From: Candidatus Omnitrophota bacterium
GTDB lineage: Bacteria > Omnitrophota > Gorgyraeia > Zapsychrales > Fredricksoniimonadaceae
Assembly (NCBI GenBank): GCA_016206745.1
Contig: JACQQW010000060.1
Coordinates: forward strand, 1 to 9,017
Direction of reading: 5' to 3'
Length of the DNA: 9,017 bases
The position numbers and the translations under genes are program-made. Below the pieces are notes generated by a model that saw only the letters and a list, made by a program, of their open reading frames with translations, was not told where the DNA came from and did not search any database. Positions 1 to 6,922 of the stretch are shown one piece after another; the stretch's first letter is position 1, and the number at the start of each line of letters is the position of its first letter.

Positions 1-737
1 CCGGTCTGGATCTCGTCGAAAATCAGGCAAATGCCGTGCCGGTCACACAGACGTCGCACGGTCTGAAAAAATTCCATGGGGTAATAACTGTCCCCGTACG
101 TGGCCTGCACAGGTTCTACCAATAAGGCGGCGATATGAGACGCCCCGATGGTCTTGACAGCCTCTTCAATTTCCTCTAAAAAACACTGCCCTGCCCTGCG
201 GGTCATGGCCTCATCCACGGCATTATCTTTATAATGGATCTTGGGGCTAGTCAATTTCCGCCATCCCAACTCCGGCATGCCGTTTAAACGCACACTCACC
301 GGGTGAAAACGGTCGGTGACAAACCCGCCGTAACTGTTGATGCCGTGGAAACTCTCTTTAAAACTCAACACCTGCGGTATGGGCGAGCCTTTCTGGTCTA
401 TGGCGATCTTAATGGCAGACTCTATGGCCAAAGCGCCGGTGCAGCAAAAATGGAAATGTTGAAACGGCGCCATGGACGGGTGCGCGCTGAATTCGCCCAA
501 GAATTCCTGCGCCTCATCAGAGATGATTTCGCAATTGGCGACTTTAACACCGGCGATGCGCAAATATTCCTGCTGGAATTCCGGGGTGTTGAAAATAGGA
601 TGGCTGTATCCCAAAGGCAGCGAAGAATACATGCCGAAGAAATCCAAAAGAAGGCGTTGGGTGTTCTTATCATAAATATAAGAACCCCGGCTTTTCTCAA
701 AATCGATGCGGACTTTAAAAATACTGCTGTCGTGCAT
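1..737 (-). CDS. Class III PLP aminotransferase, L-lysine 6-aminotransferase-like (3' end cut by window)
   Basis: The first 245 residues of a fold-type I, class III aminotransferase are present; the frame is open to the left edge. Residues 18-47 hold the family's N-terminal pattern (GSYIYD, then LDFFGMYSSLPLGYSHP). Residues 100-110 read TGALAIESAIK. This GALA form, in place of the usual GSEA, is what I recall from L-lysine 6-aminotransferases. FHG at 130-132, LLVEPVQ at 205-211 and LIFDEIQT at 238-245 follow; D241 should contact the PLP ring nitrogen. The Schiff-base lysine lies beyond the edge. The ATG is 8 nt past the preceding stop with only a weak ribosome binding site, and the N-terminus is about 20 residues shorter than I expect for lysine aminotransferases. 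The family is firm. The substrate is unknown: in this setting it may be an amino or keto sugar rather than lysine. Confidence 0.88.
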   Translation of the reverse strand, partial: MHDSSIFKVRIDFEKSRGSYIYDKNTQRLLLDFFGMYSSLPLGYSHPIFNTPEFQQEYLRIAGVKVANCEIISDEAQEFLGEFSAHPSMAPFQHFHFCCTGALAIESAIKIAIDQKGSPIPQVLSFKESFHGINSYGGFVTDRFHPVSVRLNGMPELGWRKLTSPKIHYKDNAVDEAMTRRAGQCFLEEIEEAVKTIGASHIAALLVEPVQATYGDSYYPMEFFQTVRRLCDRHGICLIFDEIQT

Positions 738-745
738 AATGTCAG

Positions 746-1432
746 CTAAGCTTTCACCGCTTCCACCATAACACCATGGGTCAAAACATTTTGGTCAATA
801 CTTATGCCGTGAAAACGGTTCACACGGCATAAATGCTCAATTTCCGCCAATGTCAAATCAACGAAAACACGCCGGCGGCTCTCAGCCTGGCTTAAGCAAG
901 GCAAATGGATGAAAATCTTTCCGGAAGGCTTCAATACCCTGTAAAACTCTTTGAAATAATTGGCCAAGAATTTCTTGGGGACCCTGACTAAACTGTCCAT
1001 CGAAAAAATCAAATCCACCGCACCATCCGCGATGCCCCTTAATTCATCCCCTTTAGTCAAATAAAAACGGATGTGCGGGTGGGGCAATTTTCGCCGGATA
1101 TAATCAAAGCCCAGGTCATTAATATCGACACAGACAATCTCTTGGGCAGGCAATAAATACTGGGTCCATTTGCCCCCTAAACTCCCGATCTCTACGACCA
1201 CCATCCCGGGCGTCAATTGACCGACAAGCCTGTTTTTGATTTCTAAATAATTACCCAGGTGGCTCTTCGGGCTTTCCGGGTCGCCCCAGGCATAACCAAA
1301 AAGCTTGTCCGACGTCCAGTCGTATTTGGCCAGCTCTTCCTGCCAATGCTGCTTTTGAGAAAAAACATTGTTTTCCCTCAATGAACGCCACCGGGCATGT
1401 AAATGCCCTTTGATCCGCTGCCATACGCGCAT
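746..1432 (-). CDS. Class I SAM-dependent methyltransferase
   Basis: This 228-residue protein has a Rossmann methyltransferase core. Motif I is at about residues 78-88 (VVVEIGSLGGK). The acidic residue closing strand 2 is D103 in VCVDIND. A motif IV-like VDLIFSMDSL spans 139-148, and RVLKPSGKIFIHLP at 165-178 is typical of the Methyltransf_11 group. The first 70 residues are polar and basic and carry no recognisable domain. I chose the ATG at 1432, which follows the previous gene's stop by 4 nt and has AAGAG about 8 nt upstream. An in-frame ATG 8 codons earlier would overlap the dioxygenase gene and is a less likely alternative. The place among sugar-modifying genes suggests O- or N-methylation of a sugar or sugar precursor, but the acceptor cannot be read from the sequence. 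Confidence 0.85.
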   Translation of the reverse strand: MRVWQRIKGHLHARWRSLRENNVFSQKQHWQEELAKYDWTSDKLFGYAWGDPESPKSHLGNYLEIKNRLVGQLTPGMVVVEIGSLGGKWTQYLLPAQEIVCVDINDLGFDYIRRKLPHPHIRFYLTKGDELRGIADGAVDLIFSMDSLVRVPKKFLANYFKEFYRVLKPSGKIFIHLPCLSQAESRRRVFVDLTLAEIEHLCRVNRFHGISIDQNVLTHGVMVEAVKA

Positions 1433-1436
1433 TTGC

Positions 1437-2300
1437 TTAACTCTTATAACCGTCATCAATGGGACGGGTGGTCTTACGCGCAAGCCCCGTGAAATGCCGG
1501 ACGTAGTATTTGATCTTGTCCCAGGGGTCAGCCGGCAGAGAAAAATACAATTTCCACTTTTTGTCCTGGAAATAGTAATAACCAAGGCCGCGGGCGAAAA
1601 TATATTCCGGGATGGTCGGCATAAAAATATGCATGCGGCCGATCTGGCCGGCAGCGCATTTGACCGGACGTACGGAATGGTACTTGCGGTAAGAATTCAG
1701 GATGATCAAGTCCCCCGGTTTGACCAGAGGATCTACGTAAATTTCCTTTCCTTTTTCCGCGCCCAAAACCAGGCCGCCGTCCTGGTAATCCTTGCCCAGC
1801 TCCGTCAACGGAAGGATGCACTGCAATTCCCCCGGGTAATCGTAATGGCCATGCTGGCCTTCGCCGCCTTTATATTTGGCAATGCGAATGAAGGTATGGT
1901 TTAATTGGGCGTCAATCAAACTTTCCATATTTTCCGGATCCAGGCGCCAGCGGTAGCAATACGCCAGCATAAACTGGTCGGAATTAGGCTGTAAGGCAAT
2001 CTGGTTTTTGACCGCATAGGCCCGGCGGACGATCTTGTAAATATCCTCGTCCCTTTTCCATGTTTTGTGGTGATAAAAATAACACGCCGACATTTTATGA
2101 AAGTCCTGGCCCGGGGTCTGATGGAAGCGTTCCTCCGTGGAATATTTCTCCCGCAAACGTCCGGTCTCTTCCCGGCTTAAAAAACCAGGCAGGACGCAAA
2201 ATCCCTGTTCCCCGAACAGTGACGCCGCATGGTTCTTGTTGGCGCCGTTGGTAAAAGAAAATTTCTGAGGATCGATGGATAAAGAAAAAATCTTTGTCAT
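1437..2300 (-). CDS. 2-oxoglutarate/Fe(II)-dependent dioxygenase-like protein
   Basis: The protein has 287 residues. The pattern of a jelly-roll (cupin-fold) 2OG/Fe(II) oxygenase is visible. H152-Y-D154, in GQHGHYDYPGEL, fits the HxD metal motif. GDLIILNSYRKYHSVRPV follows, with distal ligand H208. R222, in the GRMHIF strand, is a good candidate for the 2-oxoglutarate-binding arginine. Before the core, FCVLPGFLS at about 34-42 resembles the opening of PhyH/2OG-type enzymes. The C-terminal 60 residues are aromatic and basic and unassigned. The ATG overlaps the upstream gene's stop (ATGA) and has a strong AAGGAG site 5 nt away, so the start is firm and translational coupling is likely. Such enzymes hydroxylate, desaturate or epimerise. 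Sitting between two methyltransferase genes, this one probably tailors the same sugar or glycan, which is inference. Confidence 0.75.
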   Translation of the reverse strand: MTKIFSLSIDPQKFSFTNGANKNHAASLFGEQGFCVLPGFLSREETGRLREKYSTEERFHQTPGQDFHKMSACYFYHHKTWKRDEDIYKIVRRAYAVKNQIALQPNSDQFMLAYCYRWRLDPENMESLIDAQLNHTFIRIAKYKGGEGQHGHYDYPGELQCILPLTELGKDYQDGGLVLGAEKGKEIYVDPLVKPGDLIILNSYRKYHSVRPVKCAAGQIGRMHIFMPTIPEYIFARGLGYYYFQDKKWKLYFSLPADPWDKIKYYVRHFTGLARKTTRPIDDGYKS

Positions 2301-3142
2301 GCCTTCTCCTTTGCAAAATATGCCTCGCAGCAACCATGCCCTACATCCTGATAATTGACCAATGAAAACCCCTGCGCCGTTAATTTATCTTTGATAAACG
2401 AAAAATCCTGTCCCTCGTGTGAGCTGGGATGGCCTTCCAGGATAATGGCTTTAATGCCATTGAGCGTCCCGGCATCCGCGGCCTTGATGATCGCATATTC
2501 GCTCCCTTCACAATCCAATTTCAACACATCGCAACCATCAATGCCGGCTGCCGCGAACAATTCATTGATTCCCACGGCATCCACCGCCATTGGTTTTTCT
2601 TTAGGATTTCGTCTTTTCTTAAAAAACTCTTCATCCACAATTGTGCCGACGGTGGAGTGCCCTCCCTGAAAAAAATCGACCTTTCCAGAACTGGCCGCCA
2701 CAGCCGCGGGGTAGGCCTGCAAATGCCGCTGAAAACCATTTAACTCCCTGCTTTTCAATAAACAGCGGACATTGAGCGGATCAGGTTCAAACGCGAAGAC
2801 CCTGGCGCCCTCGGCGGCCGCGTACACGGCAAAACTTCCCACATGGGCCCCGATATCGACGACGGTCTTGCCCTTCCAGTCCTTCATTCCCATCAAACCG
2901 CAATAACGGCCGAAGGTGTCGATAATGGCCATTGTATCAGGACGCACGCAAATACAAAACCCCCGGGACATTTTCAAAACCAGCTGCTTGTCGTCCAGCC
3001 TGGATATCCGCGAATAATGCAGCAGTAAAAGCACCCAGCTGTGCACGGTCAACGGCAGCCAATTTTTAATGTCCTTGCGCTGCTTCCAAAAAAACCGGGC
3101 ATATTTTATGAACATTCCAAATGCTTTGAAAATTTTCTTCAT
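2297..3142 (-). CDS. FkbM family SAM-dependent methyltransferase
   Basis: This 281-residue protein fits the FkbM family (Methyltransf_21). Motif I is VVDIGAHVGSFAVYAA at 94-109, strand 2 ends in FAFEPDP at 117-122 with E119 as the likely SAM ribose ligand, and DVLKLDCEGSEYAII at 205-219 is the family signature. Residues 1-60 are basic with a mildly hydrophobic patch (about 35-42), too short for a confident membrane span. FkbM enzymes are O-methyltransferases, often found in polysaccharide and secondary-metabolite loci. The start is supported by AAGGGG 4 nt upstream. The gene begins 8 nt after the cytidylyltransferase-cupin gene and overlaps the dioxygenase gene by 4 nt, so these genes are very likely co-transcribed. 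Sugar O-methylation is the natural guess; the target position is unknown. Confidence 0.92.
   Translation of the reverse strand: MKKIFKAFGMFIKYARFFWKQRKDIKNWLPLTVHSWVLLLLHYSRISRLDDKQLVLKMSRGFCICVRPDTMAIIDTFGRYCGLMGMKDWKGKTVVDIGAHVGSFAVYAAAEGARVFAFEPDPLNVRCLLKSRELNGFQRHLQAYPAAVAASSGKVDFFQGGHSTVGTIVDEEFFKKRRNPKEKPMAVDAVGINELFAAAGIDGCDVLKLDCEGSEYAIIKAADAGTLNGIKAIILEGHPSSHEGQDFSFIKDKLTAQGFSLVNYQDVGHGCCEAYFAKEKA
2306..2311 (-). promoter_or_regulatory. Shine-Dalgarno site for the dioxygenase gene
   Basis: AAGGAG lies 5 nt before the ATG at 2300, inside the last codons of the FkbM gene. It fixes the start at the ATGA overlap and rules out a longer N-terminus. Confidence 0.75.
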
Positions 3143-3146
3143 AGAA

Positions 3147-3152
3147 CCCCTT
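3147..3152 (-). promoter_or_regulatory. Shine-Dalgarno site for the FkbM gene
   Basis: AAGGGG lies 4 nt before the ATG at 3142 and overlaps the TAA stop of the upstream gene. This favours translation by ribosomes terminating there. Confidence 0.65.
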
Positions 3153-4284
3153 ATGGGTCTTCCTTATAGATGTGGCCGACCTTGTCTTTGCTGACCGCCA
3201 GACGCACGGCAGGCCTTTTTCCCTTGGCCGTAATCTTATGCCATTTATTCTTTTCAATGAGCACCACATCACCTTCCTTGACCATATGTTTGACGCCCTC
3301 GATCTCAAACTCCCATTCGCCGGCGACAATGTACCACCATTCGTTCCAGTCATTGTGGTGATGCAGGCGGTTGCCTTCGCCCGGCAGCTGGCTGATCAAA
3401 GTCGCGCTGTTGCTTTCGGTGTTGATGAGGCGCCGGGTCCATGCTTTGCCATTGTCATGATGGGCAATGATTTCCTTCAAATTCACCATGAGCTGGTTTT
3501 CTTTTAAAAAATCAATGTCTGAAATCCCGTCGCTGGTCAAAATGGTTTTCACATCTTTTTCCACCCTGAATTTTTTTCCGGGCTCATAATACCGGGGCTC
3601 AGCCCGGGACGGGTCTTTTTGCGCCGCGATGGCCAGCTGGGCCATCTTAAAATCCTCTTCATGGTCGATATCAATGGTCGAAAAACCCTTGAGCGTAAAA
3701 TATCCGGTCTTCCCTTCTCCTCCAAATGTTCCGGCGCTGAATTTCCTTATATTGTCACGGTAATTACCGACCTTCCAGGCCATAATGGCGGAAGAGAATA
3801 ATACCACCGGTTTTAAATGTTGGGAAGGGGGCATTACTTTTAAAGGATCAAAATTCAAAGGCTTTCCTTCAAACAGCCCTTCAATCTGCTCTTCTTTGAC
3901 GCTATGCAATGTATCATAGTTGCCCTCAATCATCATGGACACAAATCCCCGGATGTCCTCTTGGGACAATAACGGAGAAGTAGGATTGATCTGCACAATA
4001 ATGTCGCAGGGCACATGATCGATAAAATCCAAAACAAACATGTCGTTGGTCGCATCATCGCCGGCCAATGCGGCGGGCCGTTGGTAAAACCGGATCCCGG
4101 ATTCTTTGGCGATGCCGTCGAATATTTCCGATTCGGAATTGACGTAAATCCCTTTAAAAACGCCGGCGGCTTGAGCGGTGTGCGCCACATGGCAAACCAA
4201 TGGCCTGCCATCCAAAAGGCGTAAATTTTTGCTTTTAATGCGTTTGCTCCCCAACCGGGCGGGGATCATGGCAACAATGTTCAT
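3151..4284 (-). CDS. CMP-sugar-synthetase-like cytidylyltransferase fused to a C-terminal cupin
   Basis: The 377-residue protein has two parts. Residues 1 to about 225 match the acylneuraminate/Kdo cytidylyltransferase group (NeuA/KdsB-like). IPARLGSKRIKSKNL at 7-21 is the CTP-binding loop, QINPTSPLL at 98-106 is the typical central motif, and TIDIDHEEDF at 203-212 supplies the metal-binding pair D205/D207. From about 266 to 377 comes a cupin. Motif 1 has H308, H310 and E315 (HHHNDWNEWWYIVAG), and motif 2 is GDVVLIEKNKWH with H349, a full 3-His/1-Glu metal set. The linker (about 225-265) is unassigned. The ATG at 4284 has GGAG 5 nt upstream and sits 10 nt after the previous stop. A longer start at 4323 would overlap the upstream gene and has no support. 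The first domain probably makes a CMP-sugar. The cupin may isomerise, epimerise or bind the same sugar. Confidence 0.85.
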   Translation of the reverse strand: MNIVAMIPARLGSKRIKSKNLRLLDGRPLVCHVAHTAQAAGVFKGIYVNSESEIFDGIAKESGIRFYQRPAALAGDDATNDMFVLDFIDHVPCDIIVQINPTSPLLSQEDIRGFVSMMIEGNYDTLHSVKEEQIEGLFEGKPLNFDPLKVMPPSQHLKPVVLFSSAIMAWKVGNYRDNIRKFSAGTFGGEGKTGYFTLKGFSTIDIDHEEDFKMAQLAIAAQKDPSRAEPRYYEPGKKFRVEKDVKTILTSDGISDIDFLKENQLMVNLKEIIAHHDNGKAWTRRLINTESNSATLISQLPGEGNRLHHHNDWNEWWYIVAGEWEFEIEGVKHMVKEGDVVLIEKNKWHKITAKGKRPAVRLAVSKDKVGHIYKEDP

Positions 4285-4289
4285 GGGGG

Positions 4290-4293
4290 CTCC
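4290..4293 (-). promoter_or_regulatory. Shine-Dalgarno site for the cytidylyltransferase-cupin gene
   Basis: GGAG lies 5 nt before the ATG at 4284. It decides for this start over the in-frame ATG 13 codons upstream, because the residues from 4284 (MNIVAMIPAR) are where the nucleotidyltransferase fold begins. Confidence 0.65.
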
Positions 4294-4294
4294 G

Positions 4295-5287
4295 CTATCT
4301 GTTTTTATATACTTGTTCAACAAGGCGCATCAATTTAAGCGCGTCCTGTGTATTGCCTGCCGGCACCGGCCGCTGACGCCGTACGCTGTCGATAAAAACA
4401 TTCATCTCTTTTTCCCACGAATAATCCGTATGAAACGTGATGTTCTCTTCCTGCGTCCACATGGCCGCGGGCGGCATGGTGCGGTTTTGCGCGATGGTCA
4501 TTTCTTCATCACCGTAGGTGTTGGAAGAGGTCTTTAATCCATTGATCGTGATGTACCCACGTTCCAGAAATATTTCCAAAGAAAAAATGTGCCTCCACTG
4601 AGTCATGGTCGAATGCAGGGACGCCACTTGGCCCTGTTTGTTGCGGAAGATCGCGAACACATTGTCTTCAATGTCCAGTTTCCAGTACAAATTGGACACA
4701 TACGCGTGCACCTCATCAAAATCGCCGCAAAACATCAGGAACAAATCCAGCATATGGATGCCCTGGTCGAGAAAAATACCCCCGCCGGCGATTGCTTTCT
4801 TCGAACGCCAATTGGCAAAAAATTTCTCATCCACGCTTTTACCATAACGGCCGCGCATCCACAAAATCTTCCCATATTCACCGGAGTTGATCAGCTTTTT
4901 CGTATGCAGCATGCTTTCATGGTGGCGGTGGTTGAAACCGAACATCAATTTACGCCCGGAACTTTTTTCCGCTTCGATCATGGTGTTTAACTCCCGCATG
5001 TTGCGGCCCGGGGGTTTTTCACAAAACACATGCTTGCCGGCCTGGAGCGCTTTGACCGTCAGCGGCGCCAGCAAGTCATTGGGCGTACAAATGACCACCG
5101 CGTCAATGGCTGGATCCTCCAAGAACACCTGCGGGTCTTTCGCGTGAAGGACCCCTTCGGGGACAGGCGCTCCGGCCCCAATCTCACAAACGCCGGCCAC
5201 CCGGCAGGAAGCCAGCTTTTGGATGGTGTCATAACGGATCTGGCCCATTTTGCCAAATCCAAAAATAGCGAAAGTTAAAGGGGTCAC
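4295..5287 (-). CDS. Gfo/Idh/MocA family NAD(P)-dependent sugar oxidoreductase
   Basis: This 330-residue protein has the usual two-domain layout and length. The N-terminal dinucleotide-binding motif is GFGKMG at 10-15. The strand AVVICTPN is at 63-70, and CEKPPG at 89-94 holds the conserved EKP with K91. The C-terminal domain carries GGGIFLDQGIHMLDL at 168-182, whose D174 and H178 are the expected catalytic pair next to K91. Members oxidise or reduce a sugar hydroxyl, often on nucleotide sugars, inositols or amino sugars. The start is GTG: it overlaps the SIS gene's TGA (GTGA) and gives the correct N-terminus, although the nearest GGAG is 11 nt away. Placed between the phosphosugar isomerase and the cytidylyltransferase, it is probably a step in making the activated sugar, but whether it acts on a free, phosphorylated or nucleotide-bound form is open. 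Confidence 0.92.
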   Translation of the reverse strand: MTPLTFAIFGFGKMGQIRYDTIQKLASCRVAGVCEIGAGAPVPEGVLHAKDPQVFLEDPAIDAVVICTPNDLLAPLTVKALQAGKHVFCEKPPGRNMRELNTMIEAEKSSGRKLMFGFNHRHHESMLHTKKLINSGEYGKILWMRGRYGKSVDEKFFANWRSKKAIAGGGIFLDQGIHMLDLFLMFCGDFDEVHAYVSNLYWKLDIEDNVFAIFRNKQGQVASLHSTMTQWRHIFSLEIFLERGYITINGLKTSSNTYGDEEMTIAQNRTMPPAAMWTQEENITFHTDYSWEKEMNVFIDSVRRQRPVPAGNTQDALKLMRLVEQVYKNR

Positions 5288-5847
5288 CGGATCATGTACT
5301 CCGCTTTGCCGATAATGGCGTCATTGATATAGTGCAACAATAAATTATGGATGAGCTCTACGTAGCCAAAAGCCCGGGAATTGACCCAAATATTGATATC
5401 ACCTTTAGCGCGCAAAGGATTGTCTGGAGCAAAACCCGACAGGGTGATGACCTTCATGCCTTTGGCCTTGGCGGCGCTGACGGCATTGAGGATGTTCTTG
5501 GACGTGCCGCCGCTGGAAATGGCGATCAAAACATCTCCTTGATCGCCAAACGTTTCTATGGCCTTCTGAAAAACTTTTTCATACCCAAAATCATTGGCAA
5601 AGGTCGTCAGCATGGGAGAACCGCTGAAGGCCATGGCCTTGAGGCCCGCGTTTTTGGTCAGGTCGATGGCCATATGCTCGGCAATGGCCGACGAGCCGCC
5701 ATTGCCGACCAAAATGATCTTGTGCCGGGTCTTTCTGGTCGCTTTCAGGATCTTGACGGACTTCTCCAGGCCTTTGCGATGAGACAGGTCCTTCAGGCAA
5801 TTTTTTAACACGGCGTCAAAATCGGAAAAATAAGAAGTCACGTTCAT
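5284..5847 (-). CDS. SIS-domain phosphosugar isomerase, GmhA (sedoheptulose-7-phosphate isomerase)-like
   Basis: The 187-residue length is close to GmhA's roughly 190. ILVGNGGSSAIAEHMA at 45-60 is the sugar-phosphate loop, GDVLIAISSGGTSKNI at 104-119 the second SIS phosphate-binding segment, and MKVITLSGF at 131-139 a core strand. H172 fits the conserved C-terminal histidine. Aligned from memory with E. coli GmhA, the catalytic glutamate (E65) falls on D62 and Q172 falls on E164, so a substrate other than sedoheptulose-7-phosphate is possible. I chose the ATG at 5847, with AAGGGG 6 nt upstream and just after the preceding stop; a 25-residue upstream extension lacks family similarity and would overlap that gene. 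It probably isomerises a ketose phosphate to an aldose phosphate early in the sugar route. Confidence 0.85.
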   Translation of the reverse strand: MNVTSYFSDFDAVLKNCLKDLSHRKGLEKSVKILKATRKTRHKIILVGNGGSSAIAEHMAIDLTKNAGLKAMAFSGSPMLTTFANDFGYEKVFQKAIETFGDQGDVLIAISSGGTSKNILNAVSAAKAKGMKVITLSGFAPDNPLRAKGDINIWVNSRAFGYVELIHNLLLHYINDAIIGKAEYMIR

Positions 5848-5853
5848 TAACCG

Positions 5854-5859
5854 CCCCTT
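5854..5859 (-). promoter_or_regulatory. Shine-Dalgarno site for the SIS isomerase gene
   Basis: AAGGGG lies 6 nt before the ATG at 5847, in the 25-nt gap that is the widest intergenic spacer in the window. It supports the short, family-length start. Confidence 0.65.
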
Positions 5860-5872
5860 TTCATTTTTTCTT

Positions 5873-6922
5873 TCAGCGCCTGCCCTGGATGTCCTGGAGC
5901 TTCCCCATATATTGTTTTTCATATTCCCGGCAGCATTGGTCCAGCAGCTCTAAAACTTCCAGGCTTATGCGTTGCGCCGCCCAATCGCGGCGGTCGGCAA
6001 ATTCCTGCCGCTCATCGGCATTGGCTTTGGCGGGTTGCCACCCGCAGCGCCGGTAAATCGGAAGATCTATTCCCGAGGCGATCTTTGTCCGGGGAACATT
6101 CTGTTTCCTCATCGCCCGCCGGGTCAAAGCGTTGAGCGCTGTCCCCAGCTTGCCTGTGATCTCCTCCATGTACGGCCACGGGTCAAGGACAAAGGATTCG
6201 AACAGCACCGTCAGGATGCGCTCACCGTAGAGAGGAACCAATGCTTCCTTGCTTTCCCGGGCGCGCCGTGACATCCATAGGATCGAATGCACCGCCCTCT
6301 CCGTTTCATTGGAACGCAGGAACACATCCTCCCATCCGCGCGTCCAGCATGGAAGTTCCGCGCCCTTATGCTCAAAATGGACGGCGGAGTACCGCACGTC
6401 CCCGATCAGCTTCGCGATGTTCAGGGCCTGCTGTTTGACCATATACAAAGGGTGGCGCATCACCTCGATGAACAGCAGGCGGTCACCCAGCGCTTCGAAC
6501 ACCGGACGTCCCATGCCCAACAGTTGATGGGTGGCCAGATGTAAAATGGGCCTTTCTTTCTCAACCCGCGCCGGAACGGTCTCGTCCCCGGGGCCGAACA
6601 GCCTTTGCACATACCGCCAGGGGCGCGCATCCATGAACGCGCTGGAAAGGTCCCCCCACCGGAAATTCACGTCCCTGCCCATCATGGTATAATACAATTT
6701 CTGGTCCGCAAAGGTCCGCACCATGGTCCGGGCCGTGTTATCGTCGATCTTTCCCAGATCCCAAAGCTGGCATATCAGTTCCATCTCGAACGAATAGGAA
6801 AGCTTCTCCACCCTGTCTAAAGCGCTGACAATGGGCGAAAGCATGGTCTTACCGCATCCCGGCAGGCCATCAATAATAAGAATTTTAGAACCAAATTGAG
6901 TTTTACGCGTCGTCTTGATCAT
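5873..6922 (-). CDS. P-loop protein, sulfotransferase-like
   Basis: This 349-residue protein opens with a complete Walker A motif, GLPGCGKT at 19-26, after a short hydrophobic strand (ILIIDG). No clear nucleoside-kinase lid or Walker B follows. The middle has FIEVMRHPLYMVKQQ at 151-165, which resembles the 3'-phosphate-binding region of sulfotransferases (V-R-x-P followed by a helix). TVLFESFVLDPWPYMEEI at 238-255 resembles the later segment of that fold (a tyrosine/glutamate strand, then DP and a helix). The C-terminal 80 residues are charged and helical in character, without a known motif. The ATG overlaps the preceding TGA and has AGGA 4 nt upstream. Sulfation of a sugar or glycan would fit the locus, but canonical sulfotransferases have a GxPRSGT-type loop, so an ATP-dependent kinase-like role remains possible. 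No precise homologue recognised. Confidence 0.6.
   Translation of the reverse strand: MIKTTRKTQFGSKILIIDGLPGCGKTMLSPIVSALDRVEKLSYSFEMELICQLWDLGKIDDNTARTMVRTFADQKLYYTMMGRDVNFRWGDLSSAFMDARPWRYVQRLFGPGDETVPARVEKERPILHLATHQLLGMGRPVFEALGDRLLFIEVMRHPLYMVKQQALNIAKLIGDVRYSAVHFEHKGAELPCWTRGWEDVFLRSNETERAVHSILWMSRRARESKEALVPLYGERILTVLFESFVLDPWPYMEEITGKLGTALNALTRRAMRKQNVPRTKIASGIDLPIYRRCGWQPAKANADERQEFADRRDWAAQRISLEVLELLDQCCREYEKQYMGKLQDIQGRR

Noticed and set aside
303..749. A 148-codon open frame on the plus strand
   Set aside because: Opposite the class III aminotransferase, whose minus-strand frame is open to the window edge with conserved motifs including the DEIQT segment.
1368..1904. A 178-codon open frame on the plus strand
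   Set aside because: Antisense to the dioxygenase C-terminus and methyltransferase N-terminus; low-complexity translation without domain motifs.
3138..3158. Small inverted repeat (ACCC/GGGT) at the FkbM start
   Set aside because: Only about 4 base pairs, with no T-run; it merely contains the Shine-Dalgarno site, and is too weak to call a terminator or a regulatory hairpin.
3151..3489. The cupin as a separately translated gene from an internal ATG at codon 266
   Set aside because: No convincing ribosome binding site precedes this ATG, and the frame is continuous with the cytidylyltransferase without any stop.
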